Origin: Pseudoalteromonas prydzensis
GTDB taxonomy: Bacteria > Pseudomonadota > Gammaproteobacteria > Enterobacterales > Alteromonadaceae
Direction: 5' to 3'
NCBI RefSeq assembly: GCF_011050055.1
Contig: NZ_DRGM01000063.1
Span: 1 to 61,801, forward strand
DNA: 61,801 nt
Shown in pieces: positions 10,357-19,854 of the stretch. Position 1 is the first letter of the stretch; every line of letters starts with the position of its first letter. A program made the translations under genes and the position numbers. The notes under the pieces are model-generated. The model made no database searches. It was given only the letters and a program-made list of their open reading frames with translations, and was not told where the DNA came from.

Positions 10357-10806
10357 TTATACCGTTTCTACCACCTCGGGCTGACTAATTTTACCCGCCA
10401 AGGCTGCGAGTAAGCCAGCTTGGTCATTGGTCCCTAAACGATATTGACTGCCATCTTTTAAAGTTAGCTGCACAGCACTAAATCCTGACACTGTGTACAC
10501 CCATCCATCATGGGTAATACGCAGGCCAATGCCATGACGAAAAGAATTTTCTACCGCTTTCGCTGCAATAATATCCGCTAACTGTAACTTATCACCAAAC
10601 ACACCAGGACCAAAACCCCAGCTGATCTGGCTGTTATCCACTTTAATGGTTAAACCATGGAATAAAAAACCCACCAGCACTAAAATCGCTGCAAATACCA
10701 TTAACGGTATATCTGCACCAATTAAATACCAAGCTAAACCGACAAAGCTGGCAATCCAGCTTAAAATAACAAAAATGAACAATGCAAATTGCTTATGTTG
10801 ATACAT
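10357..10806 (-). CDS. Hypothetical membrane protein with PH-like C-terminal domain
   Basis: A 149-residue protein of unknown function. Two transmembrane segments lie near residues 8-30 and 34-52. A soluble domain of about 90 residues follows, with beta-rich stretches (LTIKVDNSQISWGFGPG, WVYTVSGFSAVQLTLKDG). The arrangement resembles bacterial PH-domain membrane proteins, but this is a shape argument only. It starts 10 bases downstream of the DUF481 gene stop and may share its transcript. Confidence 0.7.
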   Translation of the reverse strand: MYQHKQFALFIFVILSWIASFVGLAWYLIGADIPLMVFAAILVLVGFLFHGLTIKVDNSQISWGFGPGVFGDKLQLADIIAAKAVENSFRHGIGLRITHDGWVYTVSGFSAVQLTLKDGSQYRLGTNDQAGLLAALAGKISQPEVVETV

Positions 10807-10815
10807 AACACTCTC

Positions 10816-11631
10816 TTAAAAACTATAAACTAATGTCGCACTTAGCTCTGAATCAAACTTTAACTTATCGTCTTCCGGCTTAGAATTATAACGATATAAA
10901 TAAGCAAACTTTAATGATACAGCGCCCATTACTTGGCTTATCAATGAGGTCTCTGACTTTAAACGAGAGTTTAGCCCTGATAAAGATTGCTCAATACTTA
11001 AATCTTGATTAAAACGAGTACGTGTCGATACCGTACGCTCCCATTGCAGTGCTAACCGTAACAAATAACCGGTTTTGGTTTTATCTTCATCGTCTTCAAG
11101 TTCAGCGTCACTTTCTGCCACCGAGCGGTATAAACCAGGCCCTAGATCAAAATCAACTTGGTTCTTTACTCCTTGATATAAACGATTACCGTAACCTGCC
11201 GCTAATGTACTTTTGAAATCAAGACCACTGAACTCATCTTCTTCGTAATCGCCATACATAAAGAATGATGCATTTTTTACCCCAACCTTATAATTGCCCT
11301 GCGCTGAGAGAAAAATACGGTTAGCTGATACTTCATCATTGCCTGTGGTTTCATTACGGTCGCGTTTATATAAGCTGTCTATTTTGAATTGATTGCGCCA
11401 CTTCTCGAGATCTTGGTATAAATTACCTTTGAACTTTAAACTGGTCGAATTGGTATTACCGCGGCTAACAATAAAGCCAAACTCCGTATCACCGTATAAA
11501 AGTTCACCCTGATGGATTTTATGGATCTCTTCATCGGAGAGTTGTCCATACTCATGAAAATCTTCAAAAGGGTCAACAGCCCAAACGTTTAAACTCAGCA
11601 AACAGCTCAATAACAGTAATATTCTGATCAC
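10816..11631 (-). CDS. DUF481 (YdiY-like) outer-membrane protein
   Basis: A 271-residue secreted protein with a signal peptide (about 1-18, cleavage near VWA) followed by alternating beta strands and ending in the aromatic residue F (TLVYSF), typical of outer-membrane barrels. The FGFIVSRGNTNSTSLKFKG region near 52 matches the start of the DUF481 domain, found in salt-induced YdiY proteins. The function of the family is not established. It lies upstream of the PH-like membrane protein on the minus strand. Confidence 0.82.
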   Translation of the reverse strand: MIRILLLLSCLLSLNVWAVDPFEDFHEYGQLSDEEIHKIHQGELLYGDTEFGFIVSRGNTNSTSLKFKGNLYQDLEKWRNQFKIDSLYKRDRNETTGNDEVSANRIFLSAQGNYKVGVKNASFFMYGDYEEDEFSGLDFKSTLAAGYGNRLYQGVKNQVDFDLGPGLYRSVAESDAELEDDEDKTKTGYLLRLALQWERTVSTRTRFNQDLSIEQSLSGLNSRLKSETSLISQVMGAVSLKFAYLYRYNSKPEDDKLKFDSELSATLVYSF

Positions 11632-11692
11632 TGTACGCTCACTTTACTGAGGTTAAAAATACGGCGACTTTCACACAAGTACGACATCGATA

Positions 11693-12019
11693 TTATTCGC
11701 TATCTTTCCACAGAATATGGCAAAACGGGGCATCTTTATCACGGCTAATCAAAATCTTAGCAAATAAAATATCTTGATTATCGAATTCAAGACCCACCAA
11801 AACCTGAATAAATAATTCCGGTTCTATTTCCAAGGCAACAAAGTCATGCCATTGCTCATCCGGTTCACCTTCTTCAATGAAACCAAGTTCTTCACGGTGT
11901 TGATTAAAGTCTGCAACATCTTGCTCACTGAGGTTGTCTGGGGCTAACTCTAAAAAGATATCGTAAGCTTGATGTGTTACTTCTTCTTCGCTGTATAAAC
12001 GGGGTCCTGTCATCGCCAT
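11693..12019 (-). CDS. YciU/HI1450 family double-stranded-DNA mimic protein
   Basis: A very acidic 108-residue protein. The segment AYDIFLELAPDNLSEQDV matches E. coli YciU closely, and the C-terminus CHILWKDSE matches its CHIIWRE end. The HI1450 structure suggested that the charge surface mimics DNA. A second in-frame ATG lies two codons downstream and has equally plausible spacing to an AAAGG sequence, so the start is uncertain by two residues. Confidence 0.85.
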   Translation of the reverse strand: MAMTGPRLYSEEEVTHQAYDIFLELAPDNLSEQDVADFNQHREELGFIEEGEPDEQWHDFVALEIEPELFIQVLVGLEFDNQDILFAKILISRDKDAPFCHILWKDSE

Positions 12020-12075
12020 AAACCTTTCATGATGCTAATGCGGGATATAGTATCAAACCTCAGCAAATTTTTGCC

Positions 12076-12100
12076 AAAAAAAAGCCAGGTTTCCCTGACT
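12076..12100 (-). terminator. Intrinsic terminator of the RND pump operon
   Basis: On the minus strand, 21 bases past the RND stop codon, AGTCAGG pairs with CCTGGCT (one G-T wobble, loop 12090-12093) and is followed by a run of eight T residues. Confidence 0.8.
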
Positions 12101-12120
12101 TTTTTTATACAAGGCTTATT

Positions 12121-15100
12121 TTACTCTTGTGTCGTCGCTGTGCCTTTTACTTTTTCACGCATTGCTTGCACCAAGCTATAAAATAGCGGTACTAGTAAGG
12201 TACCAAATATCGTCGCTGCTAACATCCCCGCAAGTACAGTTACACCCAGTGATACGCGGCTTCCAGCCCCAGCACCGGTAGCAAATACTAATGGTAATAC
12301 ACCAAGTACAAATGATAGTGCCGTCATTAATACCGCACGAAAGCGCATTTTCGCTGCACTCAATGCGGCATCGAATATACTCTTACCAGCAAGGCGTTCT
12401 TCCATCGCAAATTCAACAATCAAAATAGCGGTTTTGGTCGACATACCTATTAACAGTACTAAACCGACCTGCGCATAAATATTATTTTCCATCCCCAGCA
12501 CGTAGAGCGCTAACATAGCACCAAACATTGCTAACGGGATTGCCGCTATAACGGAGAACGGAATGGTCCAACTTTCATATTGTGCCACCAAGAATAAATA
12601 CACAAAGATAACCGCCAATGCGAACAGCACAGGTGCCATATTGCCGGCTTCAATCTCTTGTTTAGATTGCCCTGCCCATTCAAATATATAGCCACTCGGT
12701 AGTTGTTCGGCAAGCTCTTGCATTGCTGCGATTGCATCGCCACTTGAAAAACCAGCGGCGGCTTGACCACTAATACTTGCACTGCGGTACAAATTAAAGT
12801 GATTCAAGGTTGTTGGACCAAGAATTGGCTCAAGTTTAGCAAGCGTGGTAAGTGGCACCATATCACCTTCGTCATTGCGAACAAAATAATGCTGTAAGTC
12901 AGCAGGGTTTTTACGGAACTCGCTTTCAGCTTGCATTATGACTTTATAAGTACGGCTAAATTGATTGAAATCATTAATATACAGTGAACCTAACTGAGCT
13001 TGCAGCGTTAAGAATATATCACTTAAAGCAACCCCTTGAGCTTTCGCTTTATTGCGATCTATCTCTAAAAAGTACTGTGGAACATTCGCTCTAAAAGTAC
13101 TGTATACACTACTTAAACTTGGGTGTTGATTCGCTTCATAAACTAAACCATTAAGTACTTGCGCCAGCTCAGTCGGATCGCGTCCCTCACTGTCTTGCAA
13201 ACGGAACTCAAATCCCGCACTCGCACCTAACCCCGGAATAGGCGGTGGATTGAACACCATAACCTGTGCATCTGGCATCGCCCATAATTGCCCCATCAAA
13301 CGGCCGATCACCGACTTCAAGCCGAGCTCTGTTGTGGTGCGCTCTTCCCAATCCTTTAAAATAACAATGCCAAGCGCGTTATTTGATCCCGCACCACCTA
13401 ATAAAGAGAACCCAGACACCGCAATAAAATCAGTTGCCGCTGGCTCTTGTTTTACAATTTCACCTATTTTATGCATGACATCTGAAGTACGTCCAGAGGC
13501 CGCAGCATCAGGTAATTGCACATCTACAAATACAAAGCCTTGATCTTCTGCCGGCACAAAACCCGTTGGCACACTCTTCGCCAGCCAACCGGCAGCGACA
13601 AAAATCACTAACGCAACAATGGCCATCCGCGCTGAGCGCTTTAAAATAAAGTGAATTATTTTACTGTAAACAGACGTCGATTTAGTAATAGCATTTTCAA
13701 TTGGTGCCAACCACTTAATTGGTTTCATTGACTTTTCAGTTAACAATAACGCACATAAAGCGGGGCTTAATGTTAATGCATTGACCGACGAAATAAGCAC
13801 CGCGAACGAAATGGTTACCGAGAACTGCTTATACAGCTCACCAGTAATACCTGGCATAAAGCCTACCGGTACAAATACCGCTAGCAACACCAATGTGGTC
13901 GCAATAATAGGCCCTGTCACTTGATCCATTGCTTTAGTGACCGCTTCTTTAATTGGTAGCTGTTCTTCTTTGAGGATCCGCTCAACGTTTTCAATCACGA
14001 TAATCGCATCATCAACTACAATACCAATCGCGAGCACTAAACCAAATAAAGTAATTAAGTTAATTGAATAACCCATTGCCATCATAAAAGCAAAAGTACC
14101 AATTAAAGAGACGGGAATTGCGATCGTTGGGATAAGTGTCGCACGCCAATTTTGTAAGAACAAAAATACCACTAGCACAACTAAACCTACCGCTTGAAAT
14201 AACGTAACAATTACTTCTTCAATAGAGCGTTCGATAAACTCAGTGGTGTCATAAGGAATTGAGAACTCCACTCCATCTGGTAGCTGTTTAGCAAGCTCTG
14301 CCATGGTTGCCTTCACATCATTTGCTACTTGTGTTGCATTAGCATCGGTTAATTGGTAAATAACGATAAATGCTGTATCTTGCTGATTTAACTTTGCATT
14401 GATGCTGTAATCCACAGAGCCAAGTTCAATCCGCGCAATATCATTTAAACGTACGAAGTTACCATCTTTATTCGCGCGAATAATGGTCTGGCCAAACTCG
14501 TCTGGGGTTTTTAAGCGCCCTTTAGCTTGAATTGAATACTCAAATTGCTGACCTGGTAAGCTCGGTGCCGCACCTAGTTTACCCGCTGCCACTATGGTAT
14601 TTTGCTCTTGTAATGCGCCTCGCACTTCACCTACTGTCAGCCCTAAAGCTGCCATTTTATCGGGGCGTAACCATAAACGCATAGAATAGGTTTTTTCCCC
14701 CATCACTTCAGCAGACGCCACGCCAGGAATTCGCCCTAGCGGCTCGGTTAAATAATTAGTTGCGTAGTTACTTAAAAATATTGCATCGATATTTTCTTGA
14801 TTCGAGTACAAGTTAATACCGAGTAACATTGAACTGGACTTTTTCTTAACCGAAACACCTTGGCGTGTTACCTCACTAGGTAACCCGGGCTCTGCAAGTG
14901 CCACTCGATTTTGTACATTCACTTGTGCAATATCAGTGTCAGTACCAACTTTAAAGTACACAGTGATATTCGCAGTGCCGTTATTAGTCGAGCTGGATTC
15001 GATATACATCATATTTTCAACACCATTGACTTGCTCTTCAATGGGTCGGATCACCGATTCTTCTACAATTTGTGCGCTAGCACCTGGATAAGTGGCAGTA

Positions 15101-15237
15101 ATTTGTACTTGTGGGGGAGTAATTTCTGGGTACATATTCACCGGTAGTAATGCCATTGAAATCAAACCCGCTAGCGTAATCACTATCGAAATAACTAAGG
15201 CAAACTTTGGCCGCGCGATAAACGTTTTACTGATCAT
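12121..15237 (-). CDS. RND family multidrug efflux inner-membrane transporter (AcrB/MexB type)
   Basis: A 1038-residue proton-driven pump of the HAE-1 class. It has an N-terminal helix, two large periplasmic loops, and twelve membrane helices. The transmembrane-4 motif GIVVDDAIIVIENVER contains the Asp pair of the proton relay. The length is normal. An AGGAG sequence precedes the ATG. The partner adaptor gene ends 11 bases upstream, forming a two-gene operon. No TolC-like gene is present in the window, so it presumably uses a TolC encoded elsewhere. Substrates cannot be told from sequence. Confidence 0.95.
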   Translation of the reverse strand: MISKTFIARPKFALVISIVITLAGLISMALLPVNMYPEITPPQVQITATYPGASAQIVEESVIRPIEEQVNGVENMMYIESSSTNNGTANITVYFKVGTDTDIAQVNVQNRVALAEPGLPSEVTRQGVSVKKKSSSMLLGINLYSNQENIDAIFLSNYATNYLTEPLGRIPGVASAEVMGEKTYSMRLWLRPDKMAALGLTVGEVRGALQEQNTIVAAGKLGAAPSLPGQQFEYSIQAKGRLKTPDEFGQTIIRANKDGNFVRLNDIARIELGSVDYSINAKLNQQDTAFIVIYQLTDANATQVANDVKATMAELAKQLPDGVEFSIPYDTTEFIERSIEEVIVTLFQAVGLVVLVVFLFLQNWRATLIPTIAIPVSLIGTFAFMMAMGYSINLITLFGLVLAIGIVVDDAIIVIENVERILKEEQLPIKEAVTKAMDQVTGPIIATTLVLLAVFVPVGFMPGITGELYKQFSVTISFAVLISSVNALTLSPALCALLLTEKSMKPIKWLAPIENAITKSTSVYSKIIHFILKRSARMAIVALVIFVAAGWLAKSVPTGFVPAEDQGFVFVDVQLPDAAASGRTSDVMHKIGEIVKQEPAATDFIAVSGFSLLGGAGSNNALGIVILKDWEERTTTELGLKSVIGRLMGQLWAMPDAQVMVFNPPPIPGLGASAGFEFRLQDSEGRDPTELAQVLNGLVYEANQHPSLSSVYSTFRANVPQYFLEIDRNKAKAQGVALSDIFLTLQAQLGSLYINDFNQFSRTYKVIMQAESEFRKNPADLQHYFVRNDEGDMVPLTTLAKLEPILGPTTLNHFNLYRSASISGQAAAGFSSGDAIAAMQELAEQLPSGYIFEWAGQSKQEIEAGNMAPVLFALAVIFVYLFLVAQYESWTIPFSVIAAIPLAMFGAMLALYVLGMENNIYAQVGLVLLIGMSTKTAILIVEFAMEERLAGKSIFDAALSAAKMRFRAVLMTALSFVLGVLPLVFATGAGAGSRVSLGVTVLAGMLAATIFGTLLVPLFYSLVQAMREKVKGTATTQE

Positions 15238-15248
15238 GTGCGCTCCTG

Positions 15249-16454
15249 TTAGCTAGCAGCATTAGTTTTGTTAGAAATAGTTCCGGTGGTGTGATCAACT
15301 ACTTTTTCTACAGGTTTGACTTCAGCCCCTTGACGGACTTTTTGCAAACCTTCAACGATGACTTGCTCACCTTCTTCTAAGCCTGATTTAACGACCCACA
15401 TCGCATTAATACGTCGTCCTAGTTGCACAATCCGCGTTGCAACTTTGTTATCTTCACCCACCACGAGTACAAATTTACCTTGTTGATTTTCTTGTACAGC
15501 AGCTTGAGGAATAAGTGCTTGCAGTTGCTTATCTTTACTTTCAACAATCAAAGTAACAAACAAGCCTGGCATGATAATATTTTGTGGATTGGCAAATGTC
15601 GCTCTTAGCTCAACAGTACCGGTGCTGCGATCAATTTTCGTATCGGCAAAATCTAACAGCCCTTTTACCCCCAAGTCCGAGTTATTTGGCAAACGCAGGG
15701 ATAAATCTATTGGTACGTTTTGCGGGTTATTAGTACTGTCTTGATGTTTTTGACGGTAGCTAATGTAATCGCCTTCTTCGACTTGGAAGTTGACATAAAT
15801 TGGATCCACATCGGTCAATTCCGCCAATTCATTTGATGAAGGACTAACAATATTACCTACGTCATAACTCACCTTACCAATACGCCCTGCAAACGGCGCT
15901 TTAATCTCGGTGTAACTTAGATTTAATTTTGCTTTTTCAAGGCTTGCCCTTGCAGAGATAACAGCCGCAGTAGCTTGCTCATACTTAGTCATTAATTTAT
16001 CTAAATCAGATTGCGAGATAAACCCTTGCGCGGCGACTTCTTTACCGCGTTTTAAATCGCGAGATGCGCCGTCTTGACCAGCAAGTTTACTTTTTAAGTC
16101 CGCCTCAATTTCAGCGACAGACGATTGATATTCACTTGGGTCAATCTTTAGTAATAACTGTCCTTTTTCAACAAATGAACCTTCGTCAAAATGACGTTCA
16201 ATTAATTCCCCCTCAACACGAGCACGAATTTTCACTTCTTGATGAGCTTGTGTACGAGCAACAAACTCTCGATAATCCCCCACTTCCTGAGTCACCACAT
16301 TAAACACAGAAACCGCCGGAGCAGGAGCCACTTGTTTTGTCGCGTTGTCATCTGAGCAACCAACTAAAGATACAATTAATGTTGTCCCTACAACGCCTTT
16401 AATCGCCAGTGACATGTAAGTTCCTAAAATGCTAGGCGTGAACCGTGTTAGCAT
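15249..16454 (-). CDS. RND efflux periplasmic adaptor (membrane fusion lipoprotein, AcrA type)
   Basis: Adaptor bridging the pump and an outer-membrane channel, 401 residues. I chose the ATG at 16452-16454, preceded by AAGGAG. The encoded start gives a lipoprotein signal with lipobox LVGC and Cys33 as the lipidated residue. The longer open frame lacks a ribosome-binding site and would bury this signal. Lipoyl/hairpin parts (RVEGELIERHFDEGSFVEKG), a coiled-coil hairpin near 110-165 and a beta-barrel domain follow in the usual order. Confidence 0.93.
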   Translation of the reverse strand: MLTRFTPSILGTYMSLAIKGVVGTTLIVSLVGCSDDNATKQVAPAPAVSVFNVVTQEVGDYREFVARTQAHQEVKIRARVEGELIERHFDEGSFVEKGQLLLKIDPSEYQSSVAEIEADLKSKLAGQDGASRDLKRGKEVAAQGFISQSDLDKLMTKYEQATAAVISARASLEKAKLNLSYTEIKAPFAGRIGKVSYDVGNIVSPSSNELAELTDVDPIYVNFQVEEGDYISYRQKHQDSTNNPQNVPIDLSLRLPNNSDLGVKGLLDFADTKIDRSTGTVELRATFANPQNIIMPGLFVTLIVESKDKQLQALIPQAAVQENQQGKFVLVVGEDNKVATRIVQLGRRINAMWVVKSGLEEGEQVIVEGLQKVRQGAEVKPVEKVVDHTTGTISNKTNAAS

Positions 16455-16517
16455 GATTTTTTCTCCTTGGTAGTTTGCGGATCCTACCTTTATGGTTATT
16501 TTCAAATTGTGCTTAAA

Positions 16518-16529
16518 CGCAACGTTGCG
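16518..16529. promoter_or_regulatory. Perfect 12-bp palindrome upstream of the efflux operon (candidate operator)
   Basis: CGCAACGTTGCG reads the same on both strands and is centred about 70 bases upstream of the adaptor ATG, in the 263-base gap shared with the divergent crotonase gene. This is where a TetR- or MarR-type repressor would be expected to bind. No regulator gene is adjacent, so the role is inferred from position and symmetry only. Confidence 0.4.
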
Positions 16530-16717
16530 CTTAGTGGCTATATTGAACGATGAGATAACAATTAGTTCAGCTAAAAATATAGACCACTTTGTAATCATTT
16601 GTATGTCAAATTAACAATAACCATCGCCAATACAGCTTATTTTTCAACTAAAAAGCCATGCTTTACATCAATTCAATTAACTCGTAAGCTAATCCTAAAC
16701 AGGTCCGAGGAGTTGAC

Positions 16718-17509
16718 ATGATAAACTTTGAAAAACAACAATCTATTGCCTACGTGACATTATCCCGACAAGATAAACAGAACGCGTTAAACTTTGTCAT
16801 GTTCAAACAGCTAACAACAATTATTAAGCAAATTAACAACGATGCCAGTATCCGTGCCGTCATTATTCAAGGTGACGGAGAACATTTTTGTGCAGGGCTG
16901 GATGTTACCGCGGTTATGAAAAGCCCTATTAATATTGTCAAGCTGCTGTTTAAATGGCTGCCAGGAAACTGCAATTTAGCGCAGCACGTTGTGCTTGGCT
17001 GGCAATCTTTAAGTGTGCCGGTATTTGCGATTATTCAAGGTAATTGCTTTGGTGGCGGGCTACAAATAGCTCTTGGCGCTGATTATCGTATTGTTCATCC
17101 TGATGCTAAATTAGCCATTATGGAAGCGCGCTGGGGACTATGTCCTGATATGGGCGCGAACGTGATACTGCCTAGCTTAATTAAACGTGATGATGCAATG
17201 TGGCTTGCCAGTCATGCCGAGCCCATTAGTGCGGATAAAGCGTTGCAATTGGGGTTAATAACTGAAGTACATGATGATCCAAAACAGCGTTGTTTAGCGA
17301 TGATCAATACCTTATTAGCTCGTTCACCCGATACATTAGCGGCAATCAAGCGCGTTACACAACAAAGTTTTACCTCTTCTAAAAGGCAAATTTTAGCCAA
17401 AGAAACCATTAGCCAAATTCGTCTGCTTATTAATAGCAATACCAAAAAGGCTATTGCTAAAGCCAAAGGCGCTGATAACATTGAATATCAAAACAGTAAA
17501 CGCTGGTAA
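16718..17509 (+). CDS. Crotonase-family enoyl-CoA hydratase/isomerase
   Basis: A 263-residue crotonase-fold protein. The two oxyanion-hole segments are visible: HFCAGLDV near residues 65-72 and the GNCFGGGLQIALGADYR block near 108-124. A catalytic-type acidic residue lies in IMEARWGLCPDMGA. Substrate specificity cannot be assigned. A well-spaced AGGAG precedes the ATG. It is divergent from the efflux operon and stands alone. Confidence 0.85.
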   Translation: MINFEKQQSIAYVTLSRQDKQNALNFVMFKQLTTIIKQINNDASIRAVIIQGDGEHFCAGLDVTAVMKSPINIVKLLFKWLPGNCNLAQHVVLGWQSLSVPVFAIIQGNCFGGGLQIALGADYRIVHPDAKLAIMEARWGLCPDMGANVILPSLIKRDDAMWLASHAEPISADKALQLGLITEVHDDPKQRCLAMINTLLARSPDTLAAIKRVTQQSFTSSKRQILAKETISQIRLLINSNTKKAIAKAKGADNIEYQNSKRW

Positions 17510-17525
17510 CAAGTTCGCTGAATGT

Positions 17526-17570
17526 GCATGTTTAGCAATAAGTCGCATAGTTTTAAACGACAAAACATGC
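17526..17570. other. Two-tier inverted repeat between crotonase and lrgA
   Basis: An outer 8-bp pair (GCATGTTT at 17526-17533, AAACATGC at 17563-17570) encloses an inner GTCG/CGAC pair. It has no clean T tract, so it may be a weak terminator, an RNA structure, or chance. Confidence 0.3.
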
Positions 17571-17606
17571 TGAAGTGTGGTGCGACCCGTAGTGAGTAAA
17601 TAATCA

Positions 17607-17993
17607 ATGGATCCCCTAACCCCTGTGCTAAAAAAAATATTGCCTTATTTGCTCAGCAGCTGTTTGATTTTAGGTTGTTTGGCTGTAGCAAAAACAATTA
17701 TGTATTGGCTGCAAGGCAGTTTTCCCGCCCCGCTATTAGGTATGCTGATTTTACTCACCCTGCTTTTAACAGGATTAGTAAAAGAACATCATTTAACACC
17801 TTGCGCTAAACCACTGCTGAACTTTATGCCATTATTTTTCATTCCTGCTGGAGTGGGTTTTATTGAACACCTTGCGATCATTACCCAGCAATGGCAGTTT
17901 TTAACCGCCACCGTTATTTTAGTGCCGCTAAGTAGCATGTTACTGATCGCTTTTATGATCTGCCTATTTAAAGGGCGTGCTGAGCGTGGATAA
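17607..17993 (+). CDS. lrgA: CidA/LrgA family holin-like protein
   Basis: A 128-residue protein with four predicted membrane segments and the LrgA hallmark FPAPLLGMLILL (near 38-49), followed by PLLNFMPLFFIPAGVGFIEH. The family forms small membrane pores and is linked to murein hydrolase control and pyruvate or small-solute transport in Firmicutes; in marine proteobacteria its role is unclear. Its end overlaps lrgB by 17 bases, so the two are co-translated. Confidence 0.85.
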   Translation: MDPLTPVLKKILPYLLSSCLILGCLAVAKTIMYWLQGSFPAPLLGMLILLTLLLTGLVKEHHLTPCAKPLLNFMPLFFIPAGVGFIEHLAIITQQWQFLTATVILVPLSSMLLIAFMICLFKGRAERG

Positions 17994-18693
17994 TTTATGG
18001 TGGCTGAGTGGCATAGTTACAATTGCAGTGTTTTTAGTGCTAAGAAAACTCAATATGGCTATTAACTACCCTATAGTAAAAACGCTAACTAACCCTGTTT
18101 TGATGACTATTGCTTTACTGGCCTTATTATTGGTGAGCTTTTCACTGCCCTACTCACAATTTGCCAGCCATAGTCAACTATTAAGCAGTTTACTCGAACC
18201 TGCCATTGTTGCGCTTGCATTACCACTATATCAACAGTTTATACATATACGAAAAAACCTACTACTCATCGTAGGCAGCTGTAGTTTGGGAATAATCAAT
18301 GCCACTGTAGTTGCAACTTTACTCAGTGCGGCATTTGATGTGCCGGCTCAATTAGCCGCTTCTGTGGCGGCTTTATCAGTGACCACCCCGATTACTTTAT
18401 TAGTTACGGGAGCACTCGATGGCATACCTTCTTTAGCGGCAGCAATGGTAATTTTCATCGGTTTGCTCGGCGCATTATTTGCCCTACTAATTTTAAAACT
18501 CGTAGGCATTTATAATCATCAAGCACAAGGCGTAGCCGTGGGTTGCGCATTTCATGCAATAGGCACCGCCGCAGCCTTAACAGAGCATCCAAAAATTGGT
18601 GCGTTTGCTTCTGTTGCTATGGCGCTCAGCGCCTTACTAACAGCGTTAATCGTGCCGTTACTTTATCCATTTTTAAGTCAAGCTCTGCTATGA
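17977..18693 (+). CDS. lrgB: CidB/LrgB family membrane protein
   Basis: A 238-residue polytopic protein containing the LrgB landmarks: a LEPAIVALALPLYQQ segment near 73-87, the repeated SVAALSVTTPIT block, and the C-terminal AFHAIGTAAAL. It begins with GTG inside lrgA (an alternative GTG lies three codons later). LrgA and LrgB act as a pair in the membrane. The downstream mscS begins 41 bases after the stop. Confidence 0.87.
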   Translation: MLSVDNLWWLSGIVTIAVFLVLRKLNMAINYPIVKTLTNPVLMTIALLALLLVSFSLPYSQFASHSQLLSSLLEPAIVALALPLYQQFIHIRKNLLLIVGSCSLGIINATVVATLLSAAFDVPAQLAASVAALSVTTPITLLVTGALDGIPSLAAAMVIFIGLLGALFALLILKLVGIYNHQAQGVAVGCAFHAIGTAAALTEHPKIGAFASVAMALSALLTALIVPLLYPFLSQALL

Positions 18694-18733
18694 TACGCAG
18701 TCATATTGCAATCAAATTATTTATGGCCATAAG

Positions 18734-19570
18734 ATGATCAGTACAGAAATACAGCAAGTCGAAAAATATTACACCATGATCAGCGAGTACCTCGTTAAAT
18801 ACAGCATGCAGCTGGTCGGCGCGTTACTCATTTTGATTTTTGGTTTATGGGTCGCACAGAAAATAGCGAAGATGGTTGCCGCATTAATGGCACGCCATAA
18901 TATCGATATCACCCTGACCAACTTTGTTAGTAATGTGGTGAAAGTATTACTGATCATTATGTTCGTTATTATCGCGCTGGGTAAAATAGGCGTAAGCGTT
19001 ACCCCATTCGTTGCTGCAATTGGTGCCGCTTCTCTTGGCGCTGGTTTAGCCCTGCAAGGCATGCTCTCAAATTATGGCGCTGGTCTTGCCATCATCGCTA
19101 CTCGGCCATTTATTGTTGGCGATACTATTGAAGTTAAAAATGTCAGTGGCCAAGTCAAAACCATCGAGCTGGGCTACACCATTTTGATTAACGAAGAAAA
19201 AGTAGAAATAACCATTCCTAACAAACACATCGTTGGCGAAATACTGCATAACTCGTTTAACTATTCGTTGGTCAAAGGTGAAATTGATATCGCCTACAAC
19301 GCCAATGCACAACATGCCATAGAACTCATAGAAGAGGTTTTAAAAGTGCATGAATTAGTTGCTGATGAACCTCTTGCACAAGTTGGTATTGAACGTTTTG
19401 CTGACAGCGGCGTAACCATCAGCTATCGCTACTGGGTGCCAACGACTAAAATCATCGAAACTAAACTTGCCATCAACGGTGGAGTTTATAGTGCAATTCA
19501 AGGCGCGGATATTGAAATTCCATTCCCACAACGCGTTATTACTATCAATAAACAAGATCTTGATAGCTAA
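18734..19570 (+). CDS. mscS: Small-conductance mechanosensitive channel MscS
   Basis: A 278-residue MscS-type channel. Three N-terminal membrane helices are followed by the pore-lining TM3 motif AAIGAASLGAGLALQGMLSN (near 95-114), rich in Gly and Ala as required for gating, then the beta domain and C-terminal alpha/beta cage. It releases osmolytes under hypo-osmotic shock. It lies 41 bases downstream of lrgB on the same strand, suggesting a membrane-tension or lysis-related transcription unit. A terminator follows. Confidence 0.94.
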   Translation: MISTEIQQVEKYYTMISEYLVKYSMQLVGALLILIFGLWVAQKIAKMVAALMARHNIDITLTNFVSNVVKVLLIIMFVIIALGKIGVSVTPFVAAIGAASLGAGLALQGMLSNYGAGLAIIATRPFIVGDTIEVKNVSGQVKTIELGYTILINEEKVEITIPNKHIVGEILHNSFNYSLVKGEIDIAYNANAQHAIELIEEVLKVHELVADEPLAQVGIERFADSGVTISYRYWVPTTKIIETKLAINGGVYSAIQGADIEIPFPQRVITINKQDLDS

Positions 19571-19581
19571 AAGCAATGCAT

Positions 19582-19607
19582 AAAAAGAGAGTGTAAGCTC
19601 TCTTTTT
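19582..19607 (+). terminator. Intrinsic terminator after mscS
   Basis: A perfect 10-bp stem (AAAAAGAGAG with CTCTCTTTTT) and a 6-base loop begin 12 bases after the mscS stop. The right arm ends in a T5 run. Confidence 0.85.
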
Positions 19608-19854
19608 ACCCTAATTACAAGCTAAACACATCACCAATAACTGCCTGTACTGTTAAATACGCTTACCTATGAAAGCAAATCAGCTCGGTCTTTTTAGCAC
19701 GCACCCTTAGCTTTACAAAACCATAATACGACTCTAAAACGTATATTGCTGCCGTTTAGCTGCCTAATTGATAAATTGAAATTGGCTATAAATTAATAGT
19801 ACAATAACTCAAACACAACACTAACGATAACAAGTGTTATTTACATAAAGGTTA

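Noticed and set aside
16455..16598. N-terminal extension of the efflux adaptor (48 more residues)
   Set aside because: No ribosome-binding site, and it would bury the lipoprotein signal that begins at the AAGGAG-preceded ATG at 16454.
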